Shown: positions 43,812 through 53,800 of the stretch, piece by piece | Position numbering within the stretch: position 1 is the stretch's first letter | Layout of the letters: every line of letters starts with the position of its first letter | DNA from: JBAXTE01 sp037130365 | GTDB lineage: Bacteria > Bacteroidota > Bacteroidia > Bacteroidales > WCHB1-69 | Direction: 5' to 3' | DNA: 64,000 nucleotides | Assembly: GCA_037130365.1 (NCBI GenBank) | Contig: JBAXTE010000013.1 | Span: 1-64,000, forward strand | Made by a program: the position numbers and the translations under genes | Notes under the pieces: model-generated | Seen by the model: only the letters and a program-made list of their open reading frames with translations | Databases searched by the model: none | What the model was told of the DNA's origin: nothing

Positions 43812-45293
43812 TTACCAAAGTAGTATATTTATTCCAGCAGTAACTGGATATAAACTAGGACCTTCTTTATCTTTAAACAATGTAGTTAGTGAGTAGGAAG
43901 CAAATAAGTTGATAATTCCATATCCAATACCAGCTGTTGCATCTAAACGAATTGGATTAAGGTTAAAATCATCGCTAACTCTAATTTTAATATCTGCGCC
44001 GTTATCAATAATCGTTTTTGTATGTGCACCTAATTTTACTCCAAATATAACACCTCCATTAATATGAAAGCTATGTCTGTTATGTTTTGAATTAGTCTGA
44101 AATTCAAGCAATAGCGGAATATTCAACATGGTATACGTTAATTTGCTCTTTTGATATGTATTTGAAGAATCAAAGCCACCACTAATTACTGTTTGATTGG
44201 CATCTAATATTGCATTTTTAGCAAAACGATAGTTGTACCATTGAAATCCAAGGCCAGTAGTAATACCAAATTTATTGCAGATTAATGGAATGTTGTATTC
44301 AAATAAGTTAAGAGCAACAGTTTTGGAGCCTACAATATCCAAATCAAGATATTCGTATCCAACAGGGACTTCAAATTTTCCGGTAGCATCTACAAAATTA
44401 TTTAAACCAATCATTAATCCAGCCCAATTACCATTAAAACGATTGCTTTTATTCATAAATTTACTACTCCATTTATGTTTGTCATTTCCGTCTTTATTGT
44501 TAATTATAGTGCTATCTACCTGAATCAAAATATCAGTTACAATGTTTTGAATGCTATCCGCTGGAAAATGAACATCTTCGTCGTTATCATTAATCGATTT
44601 ATCAGAATATTTCTTTGCTTTTGAAATATCATTCGACTCGATATTTACATTTTTAACTCCCTCGAAATAATTTAACCTAGAAACATCGTTTGTTTTACCT
44701 TCAATTGTTTCTTTGGCGTTAACCCAAATAGCTGCAGCATCATTTGTAGTTGCTTTTACATTTGTAACTTCGAGCATTGGGGCTTTAATCCTTGATGCAT
44801 CATCTGCAACAATCGTAAAATTTAGTGCTTTTCCATTAACAATTAACTTTGATGCATCATTTGTATTTGCAGTTAAATTTTCAGCATCTACGATAAGTTG
44901 TTGATTTGAAGCATCGTTTAAAACAACTTTTAAATTTGTGCATTTAATTGCGCTATTAGTCTTAATTGTGGTTACATCGCTAGACCTTATCTCTTCAATT
45001 GTTTTAATACGGACTAGAACTTTGCCCCCATCTGCATTAATAGACAATACATTATCTTTTAATTTATAATGAACCGATTCTGAAATTGACTTTTCAAATG
45101 CAATGGATTGTTCGTCGCCTTGTTCAATAATTAATGTAAAGGTACCGTTTGCATCAATTTTAGCAATATTATCGTTGAATAAGAACTTCATTAATTCAAC
45201 TTTCACTGTATCTGTTTGTTGGGCACGTAATACAATAGGAGATACAAAAAATAATAGGATTAAAACCTGATAAAAAATTGTTTTTGTTTTCAT
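43812..45293 (-). CDS. DUF2807 (GIN-domain) beta-helix fused to an outer-membrane barrel
   Basis: A 493-residue exported protein with a signal peptide ending RAQQ. Residues about 40-240 resemble DUF2807 (the auto-transporter adhesin head, GIN domain), a parallel beta-helix. Six copies of a short N/D-D-(A/V/I)-(S/A) motif recur about every 19 residues (NDASNQ, NDASKL, DDASRI, NDAAAI, NDVSRL, NDISKA), as expected for a ladder along helix rungs. Residues about 290-493 look like a small outer-membrane beta-barrel of the PorT type (AGLMIGLNNFVD near its start, INILLW at the end). Displaying a helix on its own barrel is plausible; the role is unknown. It follows the TM1266-type genes by 61 bases but has its own terminator. 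Confidence 0.78.
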   Translation of the reverse strand: MKTKTIFYQVLILLFFVSPIVLRAQQTDTVKVELMKFLFNDNIAKIDANGTFTLIIEQGDEQSIAFEKSISESVHYKLKDNVLSINADGGKVLVRIKTIEEIRSSDVTTIKTNSAIKCTNLKVVLNDASNQQLIVDAENLTANTNDASKLIVNGKALNFTIVADDASRIKAPMLEVTNVKATTNDAAAIWVNAKETIEGKTNDVSRLNYFEGVKNVNIESNDISKAKKYSDKSINDNDEDVHFPADSIQNIVTDILIQVDSTIINNKDGNDKHKWSSKFMNKSNRFNGNWAGLMIGLNNFVDATGKFEVPVGYEYLDLDIVGSKTVALNLFEYNIPLICNKFGITTGLGFQWYNYRFAKNAILDANQTVISGGFDSSNTYQKSKLTYTMLNIPLLLEFQTNSKHNRHSFHINGGVIFGVKLGAHTKTIIDNGADIKIRVSDDFNLNPIRLDATAGIGYGIINLFASYSLTTLFKDKEGPSLYPVTAGINILLW

Positions 45294-45354
45294 TGTTTTG
45301 ATTGTTTTTACAAATCCAATTAAACTGAATTAACTGGATGTTTGCGGTTACTAA

Positions 45355-45612
45355 CTAGAACTCCATTTTGCCAAGTTTAAGACCTTCAACCGCCAGTATT
45401 TCATTTATCAAATGTGTAATTTGAGATTCATCGCCATAAAGTTCGAGGATAATTACGGCTTTGAGTCCTGTATCAACATCATCTAAATGATTGAGTCCTA
45501 AACGTGTTTTTATAATATTACCATAAATGGTGAATAATTCTTGTAGTTTAAATGTATCTGTAAATTCAGGAGTTACCTGAACGCCAATTATTTGTTGAAT
45601 CATTTGTGTCAT
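45355..45612 (-). CDS. TM1266-family putative hydrogenase-system regulator, copy 2
   Basis: An 85-residue ACT-like/NikR-like protein. It has the family pattern: IIGVQVTPEF at the N terminus, a central YGNIIKTRLGLNHL (the Y-G-x-I-I-x-R-x-G motif) and a C-terminal VEGLKLGKM strand. Members sit next to [FeFe]-hydrogenase maturation genes and are called putative regulators, without proven function. It lies 11 bases downstream of a paralogue and in the hydG operon. It has no DNA-binding domain, so any control would be through a partner. Confidence 0.75.
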   Translation of the reverse strand: MTQMIQQIIGVQVTPEFTDTFKLQELFTIYGNIIKTRLGLNHLDDVDTGLKAVIILELYGDESQITHLINEILAVEGLKLGKMEF

Positions 45613-45623
45613 AATCTTAAATA

Positions 45624-45881
45624 TTAAAGAGTAAAATCCATTTGTTGAACTACGATACCTTCAATGTTTCTAATCTCAGCGTGAAAGGTACTCCAGCGTG
45701 AAGGATCGCCTACTAAATGCAAGATTATTATTCCCTTACGAGAGCACACTTCCGAAGAAAGTTCGTGAAAGCCAATGCGTGAATTTATGATATCCGCATT
45801 TTTGGAGAGCAGCAATTGAGTTTTACCAGCTTCTTTAATTCTATCGGTAATCTGAATACCAATGATTTGTGTATGTTTCAT
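45624..45881 (-). CDS. TM1266-family putative hydrogenase-system regulator, copy 1
   Basis: An 85-residue paralogue of the next gene, with the same layout: IIGIQITDRI at the N terminus, NADIINSRIGFHEL in the middle and IEGIVVQQMDF at the end. It differs in an insertion of Cys/Arg (EVCSRKG) before the third strand. It starts 13 bases after hydG ends, so both copies are in the hydG operon. Two diverged copies side by side suggest a heteromeric sensor or two separate partners. Confidence 0.75.
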   Translation of the reverse strand: MKHTQIIGIQITDRIKEAGKTQLLLSKNADIINSRIGFHELSSEVCSRKGIIILHLVGDPSRWSTFHAEIRNIEGIVVQQMDFTL

Positions 45882-45894
45882 AATTTATCGATTT

Positions 45895-47322
45895 TTAGAA
45901 GTACAAATCTCTTTCTCCATTTTTAATTCGTTCAATTCGTTCGCGTAATTCTGTGGCAGCAGCGCTATCGCCCATTTCTGCCAATTCAGCATTGATAGAG
46001 TCCCATCCTTTATGTGCAGTGTTCTTGGGAGCATAATCCATTAGATATTCCGCCAAAGTCAACATTGCATTTGGAGTGCAAAAGCGTTTGATAAATCCAG
46101 GAACAGAGAACTCCATAAAATGCTCTCCTGTGCGTCCCATCCGGTAGCAAGACGTGCAGAATGAAGGAAGGAATCCTTTGTCGAGTAGCTCGTCAACAAC
46201 TTCGTTTAAAGAACGATCGTCGTTAATTTTAAACTGCTCTTTATTTAAGTTTTGATCATTATTTTTAGAACGGGCATAACTGCCAAGTTCGAGTTTCGTT
46301 CCACCATCAATTTGAGAAACGCCAAATGATAATGCTTCGGCACGAATTTCTGCAGGTTCGCGAGCTGTGAGTATTAATCCAGTGTATGGAACTGCAAGTC
46401 TTAAAATTGCAATAAGTCGCATAAAGTCAGCATCAGAAACTTCATATTCTGGTTTGATGCACGAATTAGAAGCAGCTTTTATTCTAGGAAAAGAAATAGT
46501 ATGAGGACCCACATCGTAGCAAGCTTCGAGGTGATTTGCATGGCGAACCATAGCCATCACTTCAAAACGCCAATCGTATAATCCAAAAAGTGCTCCCATT
46601 CCCACATCGTCGATTCCAGCTTCCTGACAACGGTCGAAAGCGGTTACCCGCCATTCGTAATCTTTTTTCTTACCCCCAAGGTGATACCAAGAATAGGCTT
46701 CCTTGTGGTAAGTTTCTTGAAAAATCTGATAAGTTCCAATACCTGATTTTTTAACAGTGCGAAATCCTTCTATATCAAGCGGCGCCGCATTAATATTTAC
46801 TCTTCTAATTTCGCCATTTCCTTTTTTAACGGAATATGCAAGCTCAGTTGTATGTGCAATGTATTCGGCATCATACTCAGTGTGTTCGCCATAAACAAGG
46901 ACTAATCTCTTTTGACCATTATCTTCAAGAGCCTCGATTTCTTGAATAATTTCCTGATCATCTAACGTTTTGCGAACAGCATCCTTGTTTGTTGCTCTAA
47001 ATCCACAATATGCACAATTGTTTATGCATTTGTTTCCGATGTAGAGTGGAGCAAACAACACAATTCGGTTTCCATAAACTCGTTTTTTTAATTCTCGAGC
47101 ACCTTCTTTAATTTCTTCAATTAAATCAGGATCAGTAGCATTTATCAATACTGCGGTCTCTTCAAGTGTTAAACGTTGTTTGTTGAGTGATTTTGTGATA
47201 ACTTCGTGCACCCGCTGACGGTCGGGTTTTACATTGTTTAAATATCCTTCAATCTCTTCAACATCGATAAACGGTTTCATTCGTTCATCTTTAATCTTGT
47301 ACTTTTCTGGAGTAAAAATCAT
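45895..47322 (-). CDS. hydG: [FeFe]-hydrogenase H-cluster maturase HydG (radical SAM)
   Basis: A 475-residue radical SAM enzyme that cleaves tyrosine to make the CO and CN ligands of the H-cluster. The SAM cluster motif is C99-INN-C103-AY-C106 (C-x3-C-x2-C). The second cluster is also present: C-x2-C-x22-C in the C-terminal region (FCTSCYRMGRTGEHF, then the last Cys in KRFC). This feature separates HydG from the thiamine enzyme ThiH. It is the first gene of an operon with two TM1266-type proteins. HydE, HydF and the hydrogenase itself are not in the window. Confidence 0.96.
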   Translation of the reverse strand: MIFTPEKYKIKDERMKPFIDVEEIEGYLNNVKPDRQRVHEVITKSLNKQRLTLEETAVLINATDPDLIEEIKEGARELKKRVYGNRIVLFAPLYIGNKCINNCAYCGFRATNKDAVRKTLDDQEIIQEIEALEDNGQKRLVLVYGEHTEYDAEYIAHTTELAYSVKKGNGEIRRVNINAAPLDIEGFRTVKKSGIGTYQIFQETYHKEAYSWYHLGGKKKDYEWRVTAFDRCQEAGIDDVGMGALFGLYDWRFEVMAMVRHANHLEACYDVGPHTISFPRIKAASNSCIKPEYEVSDADFMRLIAILRLAVPYTGLILTAREPAEIRAEALSFGVSQIDGGTKLELGSYARSKNNDQNLNKEQFKINDDRSLNEVVDELLDKGFLPSFCTSCYRMGRTGEHFMEFSVPGFIKRFCTPNAMLTLAEYLMDYAPKNTAHKGWDSINAELAEMGDSAAATELRERIERIKNGERDLYF

Positions 47323-47585
47323 AACTCAATCTTTTTAAATTGTTTCAAAATTAACTCTTTTTCTTGTGCTTTTGTTCTCTTCTCCGAAAAATAAATATTT
47401 ATCACTTGACTATTTTATTAATATTGATGATGCAAAGTACGGTGTTCAATCGTTGGTTTACAATTTTTTTGGATGAGCATAACTGTTATCAAGATAAAGA
47501 TGCAGATGTGTGCGATTAACCCAACTATTCTAGTTAATTATTAAAAATAGGTATTTCAACTTGAAAATCAGTTGGTTTAGCTTGT

Positions 47586-47716
47586 AATACCGTATGCTAA
47601 TATAAAATAGTCCAATATTAAAAAATATAATTCAATATTACATATTACGCATCGAGCATTAAACCATACTAAATTTCAAATTGTCTATTGGACTAATTTG
47701 AAATAAGTAATGGTAT
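47586..47716 (+). repeat. Intergenic repeat, copy B
   Basis: Same block order as copy A: ATGCTAATAT (47594-47603), CAATATTACATATTAC (47633-47648, identical over 16 bases), CATACTAAATTTCAA (47665-47679) and TAATTTGAAATAAG (47694-47707). The ends are loosely inverted (AATACCGTAT at the start, GTAATGGTAT at the end), as in a small non-autonomous element. Confidence 0.75.
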
Positions 47717-47810
47717 AAAGGTATTGCAATTTAGTTTTTGGAAAATTAGTTTTTCAGAAAACCCCTGTTCGAAACCATGATTATCAACTATATATTTATG
47801 GCATCCCACA

Positions 47811-47840
47811 AAAAAAGGCGACTTTTCAGTCGCCTTTTTT
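47811..47840 (-). terminator. Terminator of the 2641-residue T9SS gene
   Basis: The perfect 13-bp stem AAAAAAGGCGACT / AGTCGCCTTTTTT (47811-47823, 47828-47840) has a TTTC loop and lies 20 bases past the stop codon on the minus strand. Confidence 0.92.
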
Positions 47841-47860
47841 AAAGAATATGAACTAGTCAT

Positions 47861-50800
47861 TTATTTGATAAACAATTTATACGTACCTACTTGTGTATCG
47901 GTTACTACTTTAACAATGTAATTTGCAACACTAAAATTAGTATTGATTAAAACGTTATCGGTGCTGTTAATTGCATATTTAGCAACTTCTTTACCTAAAA
48001 CATCATACACAACAACTTCTTTAACCAAAAGGTTATCGTTGTTGATTACATTGATTTGATTGTTAACACTGTATACATTTAAACCGCTTAATGAGCTACT
48101 TGAAATACCAACCGTTGTGTTGAATGTGTTATCAACTGACCATGGGCTAGTTAACGAGCTACTACAAACAGCTTGAACATTCCAAACATAAGCAGTACTT
48201 GGTTGTAAAGCAGTAAGAATGTATGGTTTGATTGTAGTGTTTGTTACGTTAATGTAAGTAGCATCAGCCACTCTTTTGTAACGAAGATTCCAAGCAGTTT
48301 CAGTACCACCTGCAGTCCAGTTTAATGAAGCGCCACTTGCATTTATTGCAGTAACAACTAGAGCTGTAGGAGCATTACAAGTAGCAGGAGCATTAATCAC
48401 AACATTAGCAGTATCAGTAACAGTACCGCAACCACTAGCAGCAGCAATAGTATAAGTTACCACATAATTTCCAACTGTACTTGTACTAGGAATTATTGCA
48501 CCAGTAGAAGCATCAAGTGTTAAACCTGTTGGTAAAGCAGAATAAACTCCACCAGTAGAACCAGTGAATGTTACAGCTTGAGGAGTGGTAACATTATTAA
48601 TAAATGGAGAACCAGCATAAGTAATGTTAGCGGTAGGAGCTGTAGTTATCACGATAGTTGTGTCATCAGAAACAACTGCACAACCACCAGCAGCAGCGAT
48701 AGTATATGTTACTACATAACTTCCAGGAGTACTTGTACTTGGAGTTATAGCACCAGTTCCACCTACTATTGTTAAACCAGTTGTTGAAGAATAAAGACCA
48801 CCAGTAGTTCCAACTAATGTTACCGTTTGTTCAACTGCATTTGATGAACAGAAAGGAGCACCAGCATAGAAGATAACAGCGGTTGGTAGTGGTGTTACAG
48901 TTACCATAATATGGTTTGAGTTGCTACTGCAAATTCCATTTTCAACTACTACTTTAAAATGAGTCGTAACTGCTAGATTAGTTGCAGTATAAGTATCACT
49001 AGTGTTTGTAATAGGAGTCCAAGTAGTTCCATCTAATGACGATTCCCAACGTGTTATTGTTCCTGTATAACCAGTTAAGGTTAACAATGTACTATTAGCG
49101 TTTGAACAAACAGTTGCTTCTCCAGCTAAAGTACCAGGTATAGGAGTTGCAATTACACCAACAGAATCAATAGTAGAAGTTGCAGAAGCGCAAGTGCCAC
49201 TTGTTACGATTGCTTTATAATATGTTTTTGCAGTTAAGTTACCTGTAGCTAAAGTAGCTGAAGTTTGACCAGCAACATCATTCCAAGTAGTTCCATTTGA
49301 TGATGATTGCCATTGGATACTTCCAGTGCTTCCAGCTAATGTAATTATGGTAGCAGTTCCAGAACAAACGTTATCAACAGGAGCAGATACAGTACCACCC
49401 ACTGAAGGAGCAGAAATAGTAACTGAAACTAATGAACGTGTTGCACTTATACAAGTTGCGTAACTGCCTTCAGCATAAAAATTATATGTGCCAGGAGTAT
49501 TGCCATTAGGAAGAACCGTTGTTCCGATAGTTTCTAATGTTGTTCCATTACCAATAACGGTACCAGCTGTAGCTGCATTGTACCATGTAACAGTAGCAGG
49601 AGAATTATAGGTAATAGATAAAGTTGCAACACCAACACCCAATGTGAAAGTTGCATCATCACCACCTGCTACATCATCATAATTATCCCAATATAGTAAG
49701 TTTACGGCACCCCCAGCTAGATTAACTGTAGGAGCTGTTATAATACGAGAATAATTTAATAAACCAGTTGTGTTTGGAGCACCAGTACTAATAGCTGCAG
49801 TATTTGTTACAGCTCCAGATAAACCTAAACGAACATCAGCTTGCCAAGAACCACCATTTGCTGTAATTCCAGGATAAGTTAAAGTTGCAGATGTAATGGT
49901 TGAACCCGCTGGAATTGCAGGCAAAGTAGCAGTAGCAATGATATTACCAGGTGTTGCATTTGTTTCAGTTGGTTGGACTGTAACATCAAATGGGACAGTA
50001 ATAGTTGTTGTGGAAACACTTAATGAAGTGGTTGCACTCACAATTGCAGATGTAGCTCCTTGGCAAACAACAACAGGAGAACCTGCAACTGGAATTTCAA
50101 TAGCTGCTGGTTGTGTAAGCACCAAATTAACAGTAGCAGAAACATTCAATCCTGCATCTTTAACGATTACAGGATGAGGACCTGCTATTAAATTTGTTGG
50201 AATTGGACCAAAAGCACCACCATCCACAGAATATGTAAATGGAGCAGTTCCACAGGTGATTGCACCTGGTGTAAATGAACCATTATTTCCTCCATTGCAA
50301 GTAACATTAACTGGAGTTAACGCAACTAATACAGGACTTACACTAACCGTAACTATTGGAGAAGTAACACTGCAAGAGTTTCCATCAAGTACTGTAAATG
50401 TATAATCTGTATTGGCAGATGGAGATACAGTTGTTGTTAAAGCTGTAGATATTTGAGTAGCACCAGCTTTCCATGAATATGTAAAACTATGAACTTCATT
50501 AGAAGTGAAAAGATAAGAAGTGCCAGAAGGTATATTAGCAACTGAAGAGATTGTACTATTTTCAGTAACGGTTGAAGTTGTGGTTGCAACATCAGGAGTT
50601 AAACTAATGAATTGACCAACATTTCCAGAAATACCAATAGAAGCAGTTGTTCCATTTGAAGCATCAAGAGGACCATAATTAAATTGAACATTGTTTGTTC
50701 CTTCAAATAATTGAACTTGATATTGGTTTGTAGAGGCTGAACTTGAACCACTACCACCAATTGAAACATTGTTCCAATCAACAGTTAACACTCTATTTGG

Positions 50801-53800
50801 AGCTATTCCGCTAACTAAATAACTAATTGTACCCGAGCCTATGTTGTTATCATCCCAGAATGGAGCAAGAACATTTGCAAAAGATGCTAAACCATTCGAA
50901 TATCCAACTGCTGTAGCACCTAGTCTAATGGTTCCATTAGTTGAAATACTAAAAGTTGAAAAGCTACTTCCATTATAAGTAAAATCAAACCCGATAGGAA
51001 TTGCCAATTGAGTTCCATCATCACCAGTTGCAGTACTTGTAGTACCTCCAACTAAAGGAGTATAAACATTAGTTAACGTTGAAAACACATATAAAGGAAC
51101 ACTTTGCGAAATGAAAGGCTGTGATGCAGTTGCAACTAAATCAGAACTTCCGCCAGCACAAATGCTAGATGGAGTAGCCACTGCTGTAATGTTAATAGCC
51201 GAACGAACTATTACTGTTGATGTAGCAATATTTGCACAAAGTGCAGCATTACTAGCACTACAAGTATAAACGTTGGCACCTGATGTAGGCGATTTTACAT
51301 AAACAGTAGAAGCACTTGCACCAGCAACATAAGCAACAGTTGCAGCAGCATCTGTATATAAGTTTGTTACTGGAGTCCAAGTATATGCATTATAATCTGC
51401 TAATGTAGATGTAACACTGATGGTTGCAATTGCATTATTACAAACAGTTTGTGTAGCTGACAATGTAAGTACTGGAGCAGGAGTCATTGTTACATGAACC
51501 GCTGTTCTGGCCGATTTACAAGTAAGTAATGTGTTTGCAAATGCCTGAACATAGAAGTTAGTATCGGTTGAAATGGTAGTAGTATAAGTAGCACCAGTCC
51601 ATAGGTTTGTTCCAGCAACAGCTTGGTTGTACCAATCAAAATTAACATCAGCTGAGCCAGTAGCACCAACAGTTACAGGACCAGTTCCGCAACGAGTTGC
51701 TGGAGTGGTAGATACTATTTGTGGATTAACCACGTTAACCGCAACAGTAGGTTCAACACAAGTTGCACCGGTTCCGTTCATAATGGTTAGTTTGTAATAA
51801 GTGGTTGCAGTTAATACACCAGTAATGTCAGTTAATGAAGCGTGACCAGAGATAGGAGCAAAACTAACATTATCTGTAGAAATATTCCATTGGAATGTAG
51901 CAGCACCGTAATTAGTAGCAGGAGTTACATTTAATGCAGAAGTTCCAGTAACACAAATTGGAGATGAAACAGCAGTAATAACAGGAGTAGCAGGTAAAAC
52001 AGTGATTATTGCAGTATCCGTTTTTGCGCAAAGTAATGCATTACTAGCAGTACAAACAAAATTTGTAATACTTGCTGTTACAGTTTTTGCATAAACAGTT
52101 GTTGCGCTTGCACCAGCTACATAAGCAGTTGTTGCAGCAGCATCTGTAAATAATCCAGCAGCAGGAGTCCATACGTAAGTATCATAATTTGCTAAAGGTG
52201 TTGTAACACTTATTGGTGCAATAGCATTATTACATACCGTTTGATCTGCAGAAACTGTTAATGCTGGAGCAGTGTTAACTGTTGCAATTACAGCAGTACG
52301 TGGACTTGAACAAGTGCTAACACCAGCAAAAATCATTTGTGGACGTGTACTTAATGTGGCAGTAGCTGTGGTTGCTCCACATAAAGCAGCAGCCGTTTGA
52401 CTGTCATTTCTATAATACGAAGTAGCAACAAAACCAGAATTATCGTATTTTACAGTTGTACCAGTACCACCTGTATTGTTATTACTCCAACAAGTTTCAA
52501 CAATAATATTTGAAGTGCCATCCCATAAATAAGGTGTGCCAAAAGTAATAGTAAATACACCTGCTGTAGGAGTAACACTAGCTGCAGAATAAACAGAGGT
52601 TAAGCCAGTTTGAATGGTTGTTGTCAAGGCAATTAATGCAGTTGAGCCCAAGCTTAAGTTGAATGTATTGTATGCAGCACCAGGTGCAGCAATATTAAAA
52701 GACAATGCAGTAATATTGCCAGCAGATAAACCAGCTGCGATTAATTCAGATGCTTTTACCAAATATTGAGATTTCATTCCACCCCATGAATGATTAAATG
52801 GAGACTCGAAACCAGTATTGGTTAATGCACCTAAACCGAGTGTAATATTAGCTGGTGTAGAATTTTCAGCACCTACATAATAAGTAGATGTTGAACTAAC
52901 ATTTGCAGAATAAGGAGAACCTGAATAAAGTGAAGAGCCTCCTGTTGATGCTGCATACCATTTTAATGTCGAACCTGCTGAACCTGTTGCACCTAAATCA
53001 ACAATACCGGTTCCGCAACGAGCACCTGGAGTAGTTGTTAATACATTATTTGAAAATGTAACTTGAAGTGGTGTTGAAGTTGCTGTTGAAGGACCGGCAT
53101 GGCATGTTACTTCACATTGGTAGAAGGTAGCTGCAGTTGGCACTACACTCCAAGTTGAAGTTGTTGGTCCATTTGAGTATGAAATTCCATCAGCAGATGA
53201 TTTCCATTGATAAGTTACACCAGTTCCAGTAGTTGCATTTTGTGTGGAAAGTAAAATTGTGTTACCATTACAAATTGGATTTAGTGAAGAAACAGTATTT
53301 CCAGGGGTTGGAGTTACGCAGGTAAAAGATGGAGTTGTCAAATTTTCATCTGCTCCCATATCTGGGAAGATAAGATCACGAAGATCTCCATCAATGTCAA
53401 CTGTTATTCCAGAAACGGGAGTTCCTACACCATTTAATGCTGAATTAGTGGTATGCAAATCAGTAGCAGAAACAAAAGTTGGATCGACAGAAATTGAAGC
53501 CAAATCCTGATTAGTGCTAGCTGTTCTCCAATTGGCAAGTGTAGCTTGGTCTGTAGTGAAATAACCTACAAAGTTATTTGTACCTGTTGCGATAAATAAA
53601 TCATTATTATCTGAGTTAATGGTTCCACCATTTCTGTAAATGCAATATCTTTTTGATGTTGCTCCAGCAGTTGATGCATTAGCAAAAATATTGTTCCGCA
53701 AGTTGGCAATTCCATTATTGCAATAAAAAGCAGTAGATGAGGCAGAAGCAGATGCTGAAATCAAAACTGAATTATATGAAAAATTACCAGTTCCTGTACC

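Larger units (their letters stand above)
47323..47860. other. Intergenic region upstream of hydG
   Basis: Two items are recognisable: repeat copy B (47586-47716) and the terminator of the downstream giant gene (47811-47840). A weak -7-like GTACTTTG on the minus strand (47433-47440), with a TTG about 20 bases further upstream, may be the hydG promoter. I see no riboswitch or small ORF. Confidence 0.5.

Noticed and set aside
45895..47322. Thiamine enzyme ThiH
   Set aside because: The C-x2-C-x22-C second-cluster motif at the C terminus is specific to HydG, and TM1266-type genes follow.
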